The notes under the pieces are model-generated. The model saw only the letters and a list, made by a program, of their open reading frames with translations, was not told where the DNA came from and searched no databases. DNA of 64,000 nt from Bacillota bacterium. GTDB taxonomy: Bacteria > Bacillota > Clostridia > Peptostreptococcales > Anaerovoracaceae. Each line of letters starts with the position of its first letter. The stretch's first letter is position 1. The translations under genes were made by a program, and so were the position numbers. Positions 49,564 to 58,171 of this stretch are shown here, one piece after another. The stretch spans positions 1 to 64,000 of the forward strand of contig JAEEGU010000051.1 of assembly GCA_016280485.1 (NCBI GenBank). The letters are read 5' to 3'.

Positions 49564-50091
49564 TTACTTATGCGTGCGAGCGTTCAGCTCGTCATTTGCT
49601 GCCGCTTCAGAAATGAAGCAGTTTACGAGCTGCACCGTGTAAAAGACGGTGCCATGAACGCTTTCTTCATATCCGTAAAGGGCGGTTTCTTCTGCGTTCT
49701 CTTCAACTGTGATGCTGAGTACACGGAGGGGTTTCACAACAAGGTTTTTTGTCGTGATCCACCGGTATAAAGTGTTGAGCTTCTTATCCTGGACGATGGC
49801 ATAAACCGTATCGCCCGGTTTGACGCTCGTTTGTGACAGAACAGCATGCGCATGAGCTGGCTCGTCCAGGGAAGACAGTTCTTTTATCCAGGCGTGGATC
49901 TTCCCTTCAAAGAAAGCATAGGAGTCATCTTCTTCAGACGAAAGAAACTCTTTTACCCATGCGTCGAATTGAACATCCATATTCTCCGCGGATAAATCCC
50001 ACGCCCCCCACAGTTCTGGCCTTTCAGCGATTGCCACGCCAAACTGGACGCAAAGACAGTTGCGGTAATGGTCTGCAATTGAAATTGTCAT
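49564..50091 (-). CDS. hypothetical acidic protein (175 aa)
   Basis: Start at 50091 with GAGGAG. A soluble protein (MTISIADHYRNCLCVQFGVA); no family is recognised. Last gene of the leader-e operon. Confidence 0.75.
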   Translation of the reverse strand: MTISIADHYRNCLCVQFGVAIAERPELWGAWDLSAENMDVQFDAWVKEFLSSEEDDSYAFFEGKIHAWIKELSSLDEPAHAHAVLSQTSVKPGDTVYAIVQDKKLNTLYRWITTKNLVVKPLRVLSITVEENAEETALYGYEESVHGTVFYTVQLVNCFISEAAANDELNARTHK

Positions 50092-50105
50092 AGGGCTTTC
50101 TCCTC

Positions 50106-50921
50106 TCAGTCTTTTGACGGTAAGAATGGAATGGCGCTCCACTTCCCTGCACTATCCTTGTGCAGCTCGATTATTGCGCCATTTTCAAGTTCGAATTCGG
50201 CCTTTCTCCAGAGTGTCTGATCCGGCAGCTCATTTCCAATGCCAGGTGTTGTGCTCGGCAAGGAATATATTTCTCCGCTGTCCACATTTAGAATGCATCT
50301 GCGATATATGCCGGCGTAGTTCATCATCGTGATGTGGAGCATACCGACTTGATTGCCTGTAATGCGCTTATAGTCCTCCAGATAAGAATCCCAGCGCTCT
50401 GGAAGCAGATCGTACATATAGCAGACATCCAGATACTCTGATTCAATGAATTCCTCATAGCAGACCCAGAGGCTCCCGTTGAATCCGGAATCGATAAGCC
50501 AATTAGCAAACAAATCCGAAACAACGTGTTTTCCGGAAAAGGCCTCGTTGTCGTCCGCGTTTTCAGCATAATCCACAACGGAATCGAACAGGTCCGAAAT
50601 TGAACGATTGTGTTGCCGCATCCAATCAAGCTGGTATCGATCATACGCACAACGGCGAACGTCACGCACATTCTTGACTGTGGCGTTGAGTAAAATCAAA
50701 TCATCCGGTTTGTTTTTCAGGTCAATCGCAGCCTCAAGCAGGCTGATCTCTTCCCATCCGTCGGTATTATCGTCATATTCCCTTAGTACCAGGACGGTTT
50801 CGTCGGTTGGCATCTTCAGAACGGATAAGCCGGCTGCTTCCCGTATGAGATACAGGGCATCTCGGGTCTTCTTGCCGTCTGCGGATACGTCTTGGAATAG
50901 TTTTTGTAATTCTTCGTTCAT
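50106..50921 (-). CDS. hypothetical protein (271 aa)
   Basis: Start at 50921 with AAAGGA. A large soluble orphan with Asp/Glu-rich segments and aromatic-rich middle (CYEEFIESEYLDVCYMYDLL). No family is recognised. Confidence 0.75.
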   Translation of the reverse strand: MNEELQKLFQDVSADGKKTRDALYLIREAAGLSVLKMPTDETVLVLREYDDNTDGWEEISLLEAAIDLKNKPDDLILLNATVKNVRDVRRCAYDRYQLDWMRQHNRSISDLFDSVVDYAENADDNEAFSGKHVVSDLFANWLIDSGFNGSLWVCYEEFIESEYLDVCYMYDLLPERWDSYLEDYKRITGNQVGMLHITMMNYAGIYRRCILNVDSGEIYSLPSTTPGIGNELPDQTLWRKAEFELENGAIIELHKDSAGKWSAIPFLPSKD

Positions 50922-50943
50922 GCTGTATCCTTTCAGTATTGAT

Positions 50944-50966
50944 CCCGCCCCCAAAATGGGGGCGGG
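50944..50966. other. intercistronic hairpin
   Basis: CCCGCCCCC/GGGGGCGGG between two genes of the operon. No T-run follows. Similar GC hairpins occur at about 51732-51756 and 52752-52784 and may stabilise or process the mRNA. Confidence 0.5.
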
Positions 50967-50972
50967 ACATAA

Positions 50973-51293
50973 TCAGATGTTTGCGATCATTACAGACAGG
51001 TCAAAGAAGTAACCTTTGATCTTTGAAATGAACGCTTCCGTTGACTCTGTGATAGGTGAAAACCTGAACTCCTGCTTACGCTGGAGCTTGCGGCTTTCCC
51101 ATGACCAGGAGAATGAAATCGTTTCGTCAACGATTTCGTACTCGATTGTGAAACGGTCCTGACGGCTGATCATCTCGGGAACGATATCATCCTGGAACGA
51201 TTCCATCGCACAGTCAATTACGGACATAATATCCGTCCGTGTATCAAGAAGGCCGGCGGTGTTTACACCCTCCAGCGTTTTCCATGTAATCAT
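50973..51293 (-). CDS. hypothetical protein (106 aa)
   Basis: Start at 51293 with GAAAGGAAAG. Alternating strand pattern (DRFTIEYEIVDETISFSW). No family is recognised. Confidence 0.7.
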   Translation of the reverse strand: MITWKTLEGVNTAGLLDTRTDIMSVIDCAMESFQDDIVPEMISRQDRFTIEYEIVDETISFSWSWESRKLQRKQEFRFSPITESTEAFISKIKGYFFDLSVMIANI

Positions 51294-51331
51294 ACGCTTT
51301 CCTTTCCGGCTGAGATTAACAGCCTGCACTT

Positions 51332-51709
51332 TTATGCTTCACTTGCTACTTTGGACTTGATGTAGGTTTCGCATTCCTGCTCGGTGCCGGTGAACACGAA
51401 ATCATCCTCAAGGCATTCGAAGATGCACTCGACAATGACCTGCTCCGCCGCATCGCCGTACTGCGATACCACACATTCTCTGCTGTCGTAACCGAATCCC
51501 TGGATATAGTTTAGGATTTCGTTTTCTTCGTAGTCATTGAGGTCAATGACCGTATGGACGACGCCATACATTGCAGGAACAGGCCCCTTGATACGATCAA
51601 GCTCGGGATACGGGCCCCGCATTTCAATGCATTCCCAGCAACCATCGCCTGAAGAAAGTCTTCTGAGATGCTGGCTGCTGTCCGGATCTGCCAGATTCCA
51701 GTCTTCCAA
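51332..51709 (-). CDS. hypothetical acidic protein (125 aa)
   Basis: A TTG start at 51709 behind AAAGGAG. Strongly acidic (NDYEENEILNYI, ECIFECLEDD). No family is recognised. The charge resembles DNA-mimic proteins but no specific match is seen. Confidence 0.7.
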   Translation of the reverse strand: MEDWNLADPDSSQHLRRLSSGDGCWECIEMRGPYPELDRIKGPVPAMYGVVHTVIDLNDYEENEILNYIQGFGYDSRECVVSQYGDAAEQVIVECIFECLEDDFVFTGTEQECETYIKSKVASEA

Positions 51710-51761
51710 TTTAAGGATCTCCTTTCATTGTACCCGGCCCCGCTGATAGGGGCCGGTATGA

Positions 51762-52295
51762 TTAAGCTCGTGACGATTCGATAATTGCATCAGCGCTGCG
51801 GACCAAAAACTCTGTAAAGCTGACGCCAAGCAAGGACTCAAACGCAGCTTCTATGGAGCGTTGATCTTTGGACTGCTTCCAGATATCCAGAAGTTCTGTT
51901 GCGCTTTCAGACACAAATGGATTAACGTCGCATATGATGTCGGCAAGAACCGTGTCTGCGTCACGAAACTTTTCATCGTGTTTTGCTTCACCGAAGATTT
52001 TTTGAGCGCCTAAAAGGAACGATACATACCCCTGATTAACTTTTGCGCCTCGCTCCTGAACGAGCTGACGCAAAAGATCATTTTGCGACTCGGCATAGAA
52101 AACCGGATCGTAGGCATACATACGCAGATCGTCGTTTCCGTTGATCTTGGACATTACCATTCCCAAGAAGCCGTCACTTCTATAACCGGAGAATACAGCG
52201 GAATAGATCGGGCTATTTTCTCCGTGCGAAAAATTGACCGTATCTCCCGGTTCTAAAAGCGCCTTATACAAAGATTGATTTACGATTTTTCTCAT
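51762..52295 (-). CDS. hypothetical protein (177 aa)
   Basis: A soluble protein with a beta-rich N-terminus (PGDTVNFSHGENSPIYSAVF) and a helical C-terminus. No family is recognised. GGAGAAGG precedes the ATG. Confidence 0.7.
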   Translation of the reverse strand: MRKIVNQSLYKALLEPGDTVNFSHGENSPIYSAVFSGYRSDGFLGMVMSKINGNDDLRMYAYDPVFYAESQNDLLRQLVQERGAKVNQGYVSFLLGAQKIFGEAKHDEKFRDADTVLADIICDVNPFVSESATELLDIWKQSKDQRSIEAAFESLLGVSFTEFLVRSADAIIESSRA

Positions 52296-52307
52296 AAACC
52301 TTCTCCG

Positions 52308-52724
52308 TTACCAAGGGATGATTTCGTCGCCATCCTCGAAGCAGACAGCGTGATTGCATTCCTCCGGCTGCTCCCGGTCTGTTTCTTCGTACATGGCGTC
52401 CAGGCCAGGAACCTCTTCCCTTTCGATCAGGGCAGTCCATTGGGCGGGAGTGAGCTCGACGTCGAAGCTTCTCCTGTGTGTAACCTCGACAGTCACGTTC
52501 ACCGTCACCGGGGTCATTCCGATACCAGGGAAATTGTGTTCACCTCTATTGATTGCTTCTACCTCGGCTTTGCAGGCATCCTCGTAATCCGGATGCTTCT
52601 GTTCCGCCCTCTTACAAGCGTCACAGATGCAGTCCAGATTGAACTTCGACATGATGCGGCCTTCGCCGGGCGTGAATTCGTGACCGCAGCGGTCACACCG
52701 CTTTTTCGTAAAAAAATCATCCAT
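52308..52724 (-). CDS. zinc-finger hypothetical protein (138 aa)
   Basis: Start at 52724 with GGAGG. N-terminal Cys pairs RCDRCGHEF and CICDACK form a probable zinc ribbon; the C-terminal half is acidic. It lies 63 bases after the ParB gene. Confidence 0.7.
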   Translation of the reverse strand: MDDFFTKKRCDRCGHEFTPGEGRIMSKFNLDCICDACKRAEQKHPDYEDACKAEVEAINRGEHNFPGIGMTPVTVNVTVEVTHRRSFDVELTPAQWTALIEREEVPGLDAMYEETDREQPEECNHAVCFEDGDEIIPW

Positions 52725-52787
52725 GATTATTTCCTCCATGTTCATCTTGCATGAGGGGGAGCCGGAATAAACCGACTCCCCCAACAC

Positions 52788-55133
52788 TTAATCGCCGTAA
52801 GACCAATCCGTATCGGATGTGCTGTCAGCGACGCCGACGCCATACCGTCCGTCCTCGATCATGGAACGGACAGTCTGTGCCGCTTCGGTCCAATTCAGGA
52901 CGGCAACGGGTTCGTACACGCCGGACTCCCGGATGCAGATGCCTTTTACCCCGGAGTCCAGGAACATCGAGAGATCGCCGACGTCGAAGCCAAAGCAGGC
53001 ATCCCCAAACTCGTTCCGCAGAAAATCGCCAAAGTCACCGTCAAACAAGAACCGGTCTGACGCCGCAATGATGCTTTCCGCATCCGAATTGGCCAAACCG
53101 TTGACCAGCCCGGCCTCAATGATCTGTTCGACCATCTCGGCGGGGATGCTGTCTTCCGGGTCATTGGCGGCGTTTTCCATAAGCTCCGCATCCTGCTCGG
53201 ATTCCGGGACACAGGGCTCGCAGCAGGAAGTAGTGCCGTTGGCAGGTTCTTCCGTCTTTTCGTCGTCTTCGTCGTCATCGTATTCATCGGGGAAAACCTG
53301 TTTCGGATTCTCCAGCCAGGCTTTGTAGGTCTCGATCTCGTTTTCGGCCAGGTAACGGCCGGCGTCACAGAGCTCCCGAATCCGCTTGGCGACCTTTGAC
53401 CAGGATACCGTGATGTCCTCAATCGGGCTGCTCAGACCACCCAGGCGGAATCGGATTCCCCTGCTGTCGTGATCTTCAGCCAGATCCTTGTCAGAAATCG
53501 CAGGATAGTTTCCCCCGTTCCCGAAACAGCCCTTCAGAAAAGCAGCGTTTTCGGTGTTGGAAAGACCTTTCTGAAACTGCTCGTAAATCGCGAATCGGGT
53601 TGTCCCGTAGCTTCGATATACCTCGTCCATGTCGTCCTGCGTGATGTGGACATTCTTGTCACCATCATCTTCTGCAGGAGTCATTTCTTCGGAATTATCA
53701 TTGGATACGTCCGGTTCAGATTGCTCTTGATTTGTCGGAGCAGCCTCGCCTTCAATGCTGCCGGTGTTTGAGGGTACTTCACTGAAGAACGGATGATTTC
53801 CGTTCTGAAGCTGGAGCTCCTCGTCGGACATCTCGTATCCCAGGGCGGAAAGAATCTTATAGAGATCATCCAGGCCGTCGTTGGGTTCGTACTCCCAAAC
53901 ATACTGCTTGGAGTCACTGTCCCAACGGTTCTTGATGTATCCCTTCCCAAAGGGGGGATCCGTCACCGCACCCGCGAGATAGAGCGCCGACTTTGCGGGG
54001 TACTTTCTGCCCGTGTCCGCAGCGTCGAAATAAATCTCTTCATCATCGGCACCAACGTAGTCGCCTACGCCGGAGAGAGTGTGCCGCAGACCGTTGTAGG
54101 AGTTGACATCCACCAGGTTCTCCCAGATCATCGCCATGATTTCCGGCAGGGCCTTCTTTGCCTTGGTCTCGGAAACGGAAGCAATAAAATTGGTCCGCAG
54201 CTTCCGGGGCCTGCTTCTGAGTTCGGCGGCTTTTACTTCCAGATAAGCGATGCGCTCACGCTCTTTGGCTGCCTTCTCAGTTCTGGCAGTATCCTGGTTC
54301 CGCTCTTCTTCCGTCAGGGGACGAAAGACTTCGAAGGCATAATAGCCGTTGTCCTTGAAATAATACGGGACCGAACCGCCGAGTAGTTTGGCGTCACTGG
54401 GAAGATCGTGTTTTTCCTTGTCTCCGTATGCCACCGTGAGAATACGGCGGAAAGAAGACGTAGACGTACCCTCCTCCAGCTTTTCAGCGAAGCTCTCGAT
54501 AAAAGCGAAATTGGCAGCTTTTACGATTGCCTTTTCCTGCTTCTCCTGGGATACCATAAGCTCCCGGGCGAAGTTTTTAGTGCCGGCAGCCTGCAGGCAG
54601 CGTTTCCGGTCATCTGCGGAGTCCAGAGCGGCGATTGCTGCAAAGTCGAAAAGCGAAACGCCTCGCGCTTCGGCCTTTTTGAATTCGTCCTTATCCAACT
54701 TCAGAAGACCCGTTCGGTTCCGGATCGTCTGGGTGGAGAAACCGGACAGCTTTGAGACTTCTTCAATGGTACCGCCGAGGTCCAGCATCATCTGGAAGCC
54801 TTCCGCCTGCTCATAGGGCGTCAGGTCGCTTCTCTGGACGTTTTCGCAGACCATGGTTCGCACCTGGGCCGCTTCGTCCATCTCCACAACGACGCAAGGA
54901 AGCTCAGTCAGCCCTGCCTGCTTTGCAGCGGCATGGCGACGGTGGCCGATGATTGCCGTGTACTCCCCTTCGCCGAGTTCCGGCGCCGGGACGACGGTAA
55001 GGTTCTGCAGCACCCCGTTCATCAGGATGCTTGCCGCCAGCTCAGAGAGGTCTCCGAGCTGCTTTCTGGGGTTCTTGGGGTGTGGATGAATATGCTCCAC
55101 ACCGATGTACATGATTTTCTTCTGTTCGTTCAT
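52788..55133 (-). CDS. ParB-family protein with long acidic C-terminal region
   Basis: A 781-residue protein. The N-terminal ParB/Srx domain (about 5-100) has NPRKQ and the phosphate-binding GHRRHAA. A KorB-like HTH follows (TIEEVSKLSGFSTQTIRNRT, about 130-150). The rest is unusual: a long acidic, low-complexity stretch (about 480-680) and two copies of a W..VA.RIR.L...GRY block (SWSKVAKRIRELCDAGRY and NWTEAAQTVRSMIEDGRY), seen in large polyvalent proteins of mobile elements. Roles in partition, transcription control or transfer are possible; no ParA is visible. First gene of the leader-e operon. Confidence 0.85.
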   Translation of the reverse strand: MNEQKKIMYIGVEHIHPHPKNPRKQLGDLSELAASILMNGVLQNLTVVPAPELGEGEYTAIIGHRRHAAAKQAGLTELPCVVVEMDEAAQVRTMVCENVQRSDLTPYEQAEGFQMMLDLGGTIEEVSKLSGFSTQTIRNRTGLLKLDKDEFKKAEARGVSLFDFAAIAALDSADDRKRCLQAAGTKNFARELMVSQEKQEKAIVKAANFAFIESFAEKLEEGTSTSSFRRILTVAYGDKEKHDLPSDAKLLGGSVPYYFKDNGYYAFEVFRPLTEEERNQDTARTEKAAKERERIAYLEVKAAELRSRPRKLRTNFIASVSETKAKKALPEIMAMIWENLVDVNSYNGLRHTLSGVGDYVGADDEEIYFDAADTGRKYPAKSALYLAGAVTDPPFGKGYIKNRWDSDSKQYVWEYEPNDGLDDLYKILSALGYEMSDEELQLQNGNHPFFSEVPSNTGSIEGEAAPTNQEQSEPDVSNDNSEEMTPAEDDGDKNVHITQDDMDEVYRSYGTTRFAIYEQFQKGLSNTENAAFLKGCFGNGGNYPAISDKDLAEDHDSRGIRFRLGGLSSPIEDITVSWSKVAKRIRELCDAGRYLAENEIETYKAWLENPKQVFPDEYDDDEDDEKTEEPANGTTSCCEPCVPESEQDAELMENAANDPEDSIPAEMVEQIIEAGLVNGLANSDAESIIAASDRFLFDGDFGDFLRNEFGDACFGFDVGDLSMFLDSGVKGICIRESGVYEPVAVLNWTEAAQTVRSMIEDGRYGVGVADSTSDTDWSYGD

Positions 55134-55289
55134 TTTGTTTTCCTTTCTGCCCGTATTTGGGGCGTCCTGTTGCGGTTCTTCCTGATATATATAAAAAGAG
55201 ACCTTTCCCTTTCCGGAAAGATCTCTCAATTACAAAAAAAATACTTCATGCGGCCGCTGGAGTCAGCAGTAAAATCCTTCATAAAGTAC
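55134..55289 (-). ncRNA. tandem-terminator leader RNA, copy e (most divergent)
   Basis: Starts at GTACTTTATGAAGG (55289). TACTT/AAGTA is kept, but the inner CTTCA arm is replaced (GCCGCATGAAGTA) and the tip is GCTG/CAGC. The U-tract, hairpin II with five U (55193-55197) and a weaker hairpin III (GCCC/GGGC) before AGAAAGGA are present. It leads the ParB operon. Confidence 0.8.
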
Positions 55290-55295
55290 AGGAAT

Positions 55296-55324
55296 AGTAT
55301 ATACTGATTTCGCTTATTTGTCAA
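55296..55324 (-). promoter_or_regulatory. promoter of leader e
   Basis: Minus-strand TTGACA (55319-55324), 17-bp spacer, TATACT (55296-55301) inside AGTATATACT. Confidence 0.9.
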
Positions 55325-55334
55325 CAGTTTTTCA

Positions 55335-55356
55335 CGCCCCCTCAAAAGAGGGGGCG
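55335..55356. other. GC hairpin in the leader-e/55487 spacer
   Basis: CGCCCCCTC/GAGGGGGCG stem with an AAAA-type loop. It lies between the leader-e promoter and the 3' end of the 64-aa gene. No long T-run on either strand. The rest of 55357-55486 shows nothing recognisable. Confidence 0.45.
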
Positions 55357-55486
55357 TTAGAATCAACTCTTCTTGATTACGCTATCAGTCTGAGGTTGCG
55401 TAGACGAATGAGAGATCGATCATGATTCTCATGTTCATCCAGCAACTCATACTCAAAGTAAGCAGTATTCTTTGTCAAGCTGTGAC

Positions 55487-55681
55487 TTATTCAAAAGCCT
55501 TTTCGCACACGCACTCGAAATCCGAGATGTCATCGTCTTGCGTGGCATCGGTTGCCTCCCAGTCATCAGACCAATTCACAGTGTCGGTCTTCTGGTGATC
55601 TGCGATATCCATTGCTTCTTCGGCTGTCTCTGCCTCTACGAAAATACATCCTGTTCTGACGATTGTGACACAGTATTTCAT
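55487..55681 (-). CDS. small acidic hypothetical protein (64 aa)
   Basis: Start at 55681 behind AAAGGAG, overlapping the stop of the 31-aa frame. The pattern FVEAETAEEAMDIADH resembles small DpnD/PcfM-like proteins of mobile elements (weak). Very acidic C-terminus. Confidence 0.7.
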   Translation of the reverse strand: MKYCVTIVRTGCIFVEAETAEEAMDIADHQKTDTVNWSDDWEATDATQDDDISDFECVCEKAFE

Positions 55682-55682
55682 T

Positions 55683-55778
55683 TCAAACAACTCCTTTTAT
55701 GCTGACTACCCTTGCTTCGTTTTCGTTGGGACTATCCGCAAGTGCAAGCAGTTTTGCGATCTTGTCATTTACGTTCAT
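55683..55778 (-). pseudogene. 31-residue remnant or microprotein resembling DUF2786 start
   Basis: MNVNDKIAKLLALADSPNEN followed by EARVV resembles the first helix of DUF2786 proteins (KIxKLLALAxSPNENEA), then stops at TGA. No clear ribosome site. The terminator of the leader-f operon lies just upstream. A decayed gene is the simplest reading; a microprotein cannot be excluded. Confidence 0.5.
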
Positions 55779-55790
55779 TCTCATTTATGA

Positions 55791-55813
55791 AAAGGGGCGG
55801 CAAGGCCGCCCCC
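55791..55813 (-). terminator. terminator of the leader-f operon
   Basis: GGGGCGG/CCGCCCC stem followed on the minus strand by TTTTC. Confidence 0.6.
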
Positions 55814-55858
55814 CTCAGAGCTAATTGCCCATCAGATATCTGATTGCATCCTGCTTCG

Positions 55859-56452
55859 TCATCTTGACTTCCTCGCAATGACCGCATCCATCAGGTTGGA
55901 TGTGCGCAGAACCCACCAGTGGGACGCTTTCTTCGGCTTCCCTATCAGATCCAGCAGGGCTTCCTCGGTGCCGCAATCAGGACAGATTACAGCGTTTTCA
56001 GCATGGCGGGAAACGGCGCCGTGACCAGTAAACTTGCCTCCACAACGAGGGCAAATCCGCTTTTCGTCCTGGCTGTCCATGATCTCAAGCCGCGTGCTGT
56101 TCAGCGATTCCTGCGCATACGCCTCAAAAGCGATTGCATAGTCTTCTTCGCGCATATAGCAGCTTTCAATCTCCCAGCCGGAAGTTTTCCCACTGTCAGA
56201 CATGAGCAGATCCAGGCGAATATTCAAGTCGGATTGATCGAGGGACGAGCCATAAACGCCGGAGCCGTTCTTGTTGGCCTGATATCCCGCATTATTGCTC
56301 GTGACAACGTAGGTCCTTGCCGCTAAGTCTCGTGTTTTATCGAAGGAATCCTCAGTAAAGCAGATTTGTCCTTCGACATGGACGGTTTCTTGCGTAACAG
56401 ACTCCACAGCAGCGAAGAGCGCTTTCATCGCCTGATAGTTTAATCTTACCAT
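55859..56452 (-). CDS. zinc-ribbon hypothetical protein (197 aa)
   Basis: A soluble protein with C-terminal CPRCGGKFTG and CPDCGTEEAL (about 140-170), a probable zinc ribbon. A Gln/Ser/Asn-rich middle (ANKNGSGVYGSSLDQSD). AGGAGG precedes the start. Last gene of the leader-f operon. Confidence 0.75.
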   Translation of the reverse strand: MVRLNYQAMKALFAAVESVTQETVHVEGQICFTEDSFDKTRDLAARTYVVTSNNAGYQANKNGSGVYGSSLDQSDLNIRLDLLMSDSGKTSGWEIESCYMREEDYAIAFEAYAQESLNSTRLEIMDSQDEKRICPRCGGKFTGHGAVSRHAENAVICPDCGTEEALLDLIGKPKKASHWWVLRTSNLMDAVIARKSR

Positions 56453-56467
56453 GTTCGCCCTCCTGCA

Positions 56468-57001
56468 TTAGCCGCTGAATTCCCAGGAAGAATACCGGAA
56501 GTCCTTGCTCAGAATTCTGTCGAGCTGTTCTTCCACGTATTCTTCAACGTCACGGTCTTCCGGAACATCAAACATCATGCTGAAGGAATCTCCCATGTCC
56601 GGGAAAATTTTGATTTTGACAGAACTTCCCATGACATCCTTACGGAGTGCGTTGTTGGCTGCTTCAAACGTAGCGTTGATCTGCTGCCGTTCATGCTCCG
56701 CCATGGAACGGAACCGCGGGGAACGGCAAAGAGCCGCGAGGCCGACCTGGAACTCCTTCACTTCCGACTCTTGCATTGGCCGAAAGATCTTTTCTTCGGC
56801 TCGCTTCAGATCTACCGGAATTTCGTCGGAGTGAAGGTGGATCCGCCCCATGGCGCGATATCGATCAATCTTCAGGACGTTGTTCATCCGGTCGATACCG
56901 ATCACTCTGGCGTAGGAGTCAAATTCTGCTGTCCCGCTATCCCGATTTGAATCGTTTTCCGGTTTGGCGATAATGAGATCGCCTTTCTTGAATTTAATCA
57001 C
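56468..57001 (-). CDS. hypothetical protein (177 aa)
   Basis: A GTG start at 57001 behind AAGGAGG. The N-terminus (KFKKGDLIIAKPENDSN) looks like a small beta-barrel; the C-terminus is acidic. No family is recognised. Confidence 0.7.
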   Translation of the reverse strand: MIKFKKGDLIIAKPENDSNRDSGTAEFDSYARVIGIDRMNNVLKIDRYRAMGRIHLHSDEIPVDLKRAEEKIFRPMQESEVKEFQVGLAALCRSPRFRSMAEHERQQINATFEAANNALRKDVMGSSVKIKIFPDMGDSFSMMFDVPEDRDVEEYVEEQLDRILSKDFRYSSWEFSG

Positions 57002-57017
57002 TTTCTTGTCCTCCTTA

Positions 57018-57386
57018 CTATTTTGCGCTTTGAGCGTTTTCTTTTACCTGGCTTCGGTATTTGCACATATCTTCATTTTCTGAAAACGCCTCTTCAAGGC
57101 ATTCTTTCCAGTTCAAAGTGTGCTCTGCGCCGGAGCTCGTCCCACAATCGGCCCGCATTTGAATGTAATCATCCAAAAATGAATCGATTGCCTGTTGATT
57201 AGCAAGAACGTCACGATGAATAAGGCCTTCCGAGACCTTACTATTCAAATAACTCATAACGTCTTCACGAAAATAGACTTCCCGATCGACGAAATTCGAA
57301 ATTAACGTGGCGTCTTCAATGCTCAGAACAAATGTGAAGCCGGCTCTGGTGCAATACACCATGCCATTTTTAAGTGATAATTGCAT
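57018..57386 (-). CDS. hypothetical protein (122 aa)
   Basis: A soluble protein (MQLSLKNGMVYCTRAGFTFV), then a helical C-terminal half. GAGGCG precedes the ATG. No family is recognised. Confidence 0.7.
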   Translation of the reverse strand: MQLSLKNGMVYCTRAGFTFVLSIEDATLISNFVDREVYFREDVMSYLNSKVSEGLIHRDVLANQQAIDSFLDDYIQMRADCGTSSGAEHTLNWKECLEEAFSENEDMCKYRSQVKENAQSAK

Positions 57387-57410
57387 GTTTCGCCTCTTTT
57401 CTTTAATTGG

Positions 57411-57662
57411 TCAACAGACCCGCTGGATATCGGTAGAAGCTGCAGAACAGAAAAAATCATCCTGTGTGAAATTGTACCCACGGTAGCGTCTGAACACTAA
57501 CCTGTCCGGGATGATTTCGTCTGCCTCAGCCATATCAGCATACGACGGTTCATCGTAGTCTCGTCCGATAACCTGGGCAAATTTGCCCTCGCTTACGAGC
57601 TCAGCCAGATAATTCAGCTTCAGTTCCATGAGCTGTTCTCTGGAAAGCTGTCTCACTTTCAT
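57411..57662 (-). CDS. hypothetical protein (83 aa)
   Basis: N-terminal helix LSREQLMELKLNYLAELVSE, then an acidic region. The start overlaps the 170-aa gene's stop by four bases, so it is coupled. The pattern resembles DUF6926-type small proteins of mobile elements (unverified). Confidence 0.7.
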   Translation of the reverse strand: MKVRQLSREQLMELKLNYLAELVSEGKFAQVIGRDYDEPSYADMAEADEIIPDRLVFRRYRGYNFTQDDFFCSAASTDIQRVC

Positions 57663-58171
57663 ACGCGAGCCTCCCTTCTGTAGACCAGCCCATCCCAGAT
57701 TTCACTCGGAATGGAGGTGTCAAGACCTTCCGCCATGAAATCCAGGAACATCTCCCGGGTCAGATTCCTTTCGGCCCATTTCGCCGCGTTGCCAATGATG
57801 CGGCGAGCGTCGGGACCGAAATTATAGTTTTCCTCCAGATACCTCTGGAGGTGATCGTACTTGTTGAAGCAGTCATCGTTGATACAATGCTCCACCATGT
57901 AGCCGATGCAGGCTTTCTTCCAGCCGTCAGGATCCGGGCCGGATAGTGCGAGGATGATGTCATTGATGACCTCAGATTCCGACATCCATGTCAGATAGTC
58001 GCTGGGCCTGTCATAGTCCTCCGCCTCCGTGCCGCCGAAATAGAACCATTCCGGACCAATAAAGCACACAAGGCCGTGGCCGGCTTCAGGGTCAAGGTCA
58101 AGCTTGACTATCCCGGACATCCACCCTCGACCGATCAGCGTATTCAGATCAGCCTTTACGTTGTCTTTCAT
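57659..58171 (-). CDS. hypothetical protein (170 aa)
   Basis: A soluble acidic protein with aromatic-rich N-terminal half (GPEWFYFGGTEAEDYD) and helical C-terminal half. First gene of the leader-f operon; AGAAAGGA precedes the start. No family is recognised. Confidence 0.75.
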   Translation of the reverse strand: MKDNVKADLNTLIGRGWMSGIVKLDLDPEAGHGLVCFIGPEWFYFGGTEAEDYDRPSDYLTWMSESEVINDIILALSGPDPDGWKKACIGYMVEHCINDDCFNKYDHLQRYLEENYNFGPDARRIIGNAAKWAERNLTREMFLDFMAEGLDTSIPSEIWDGLVYRREARV

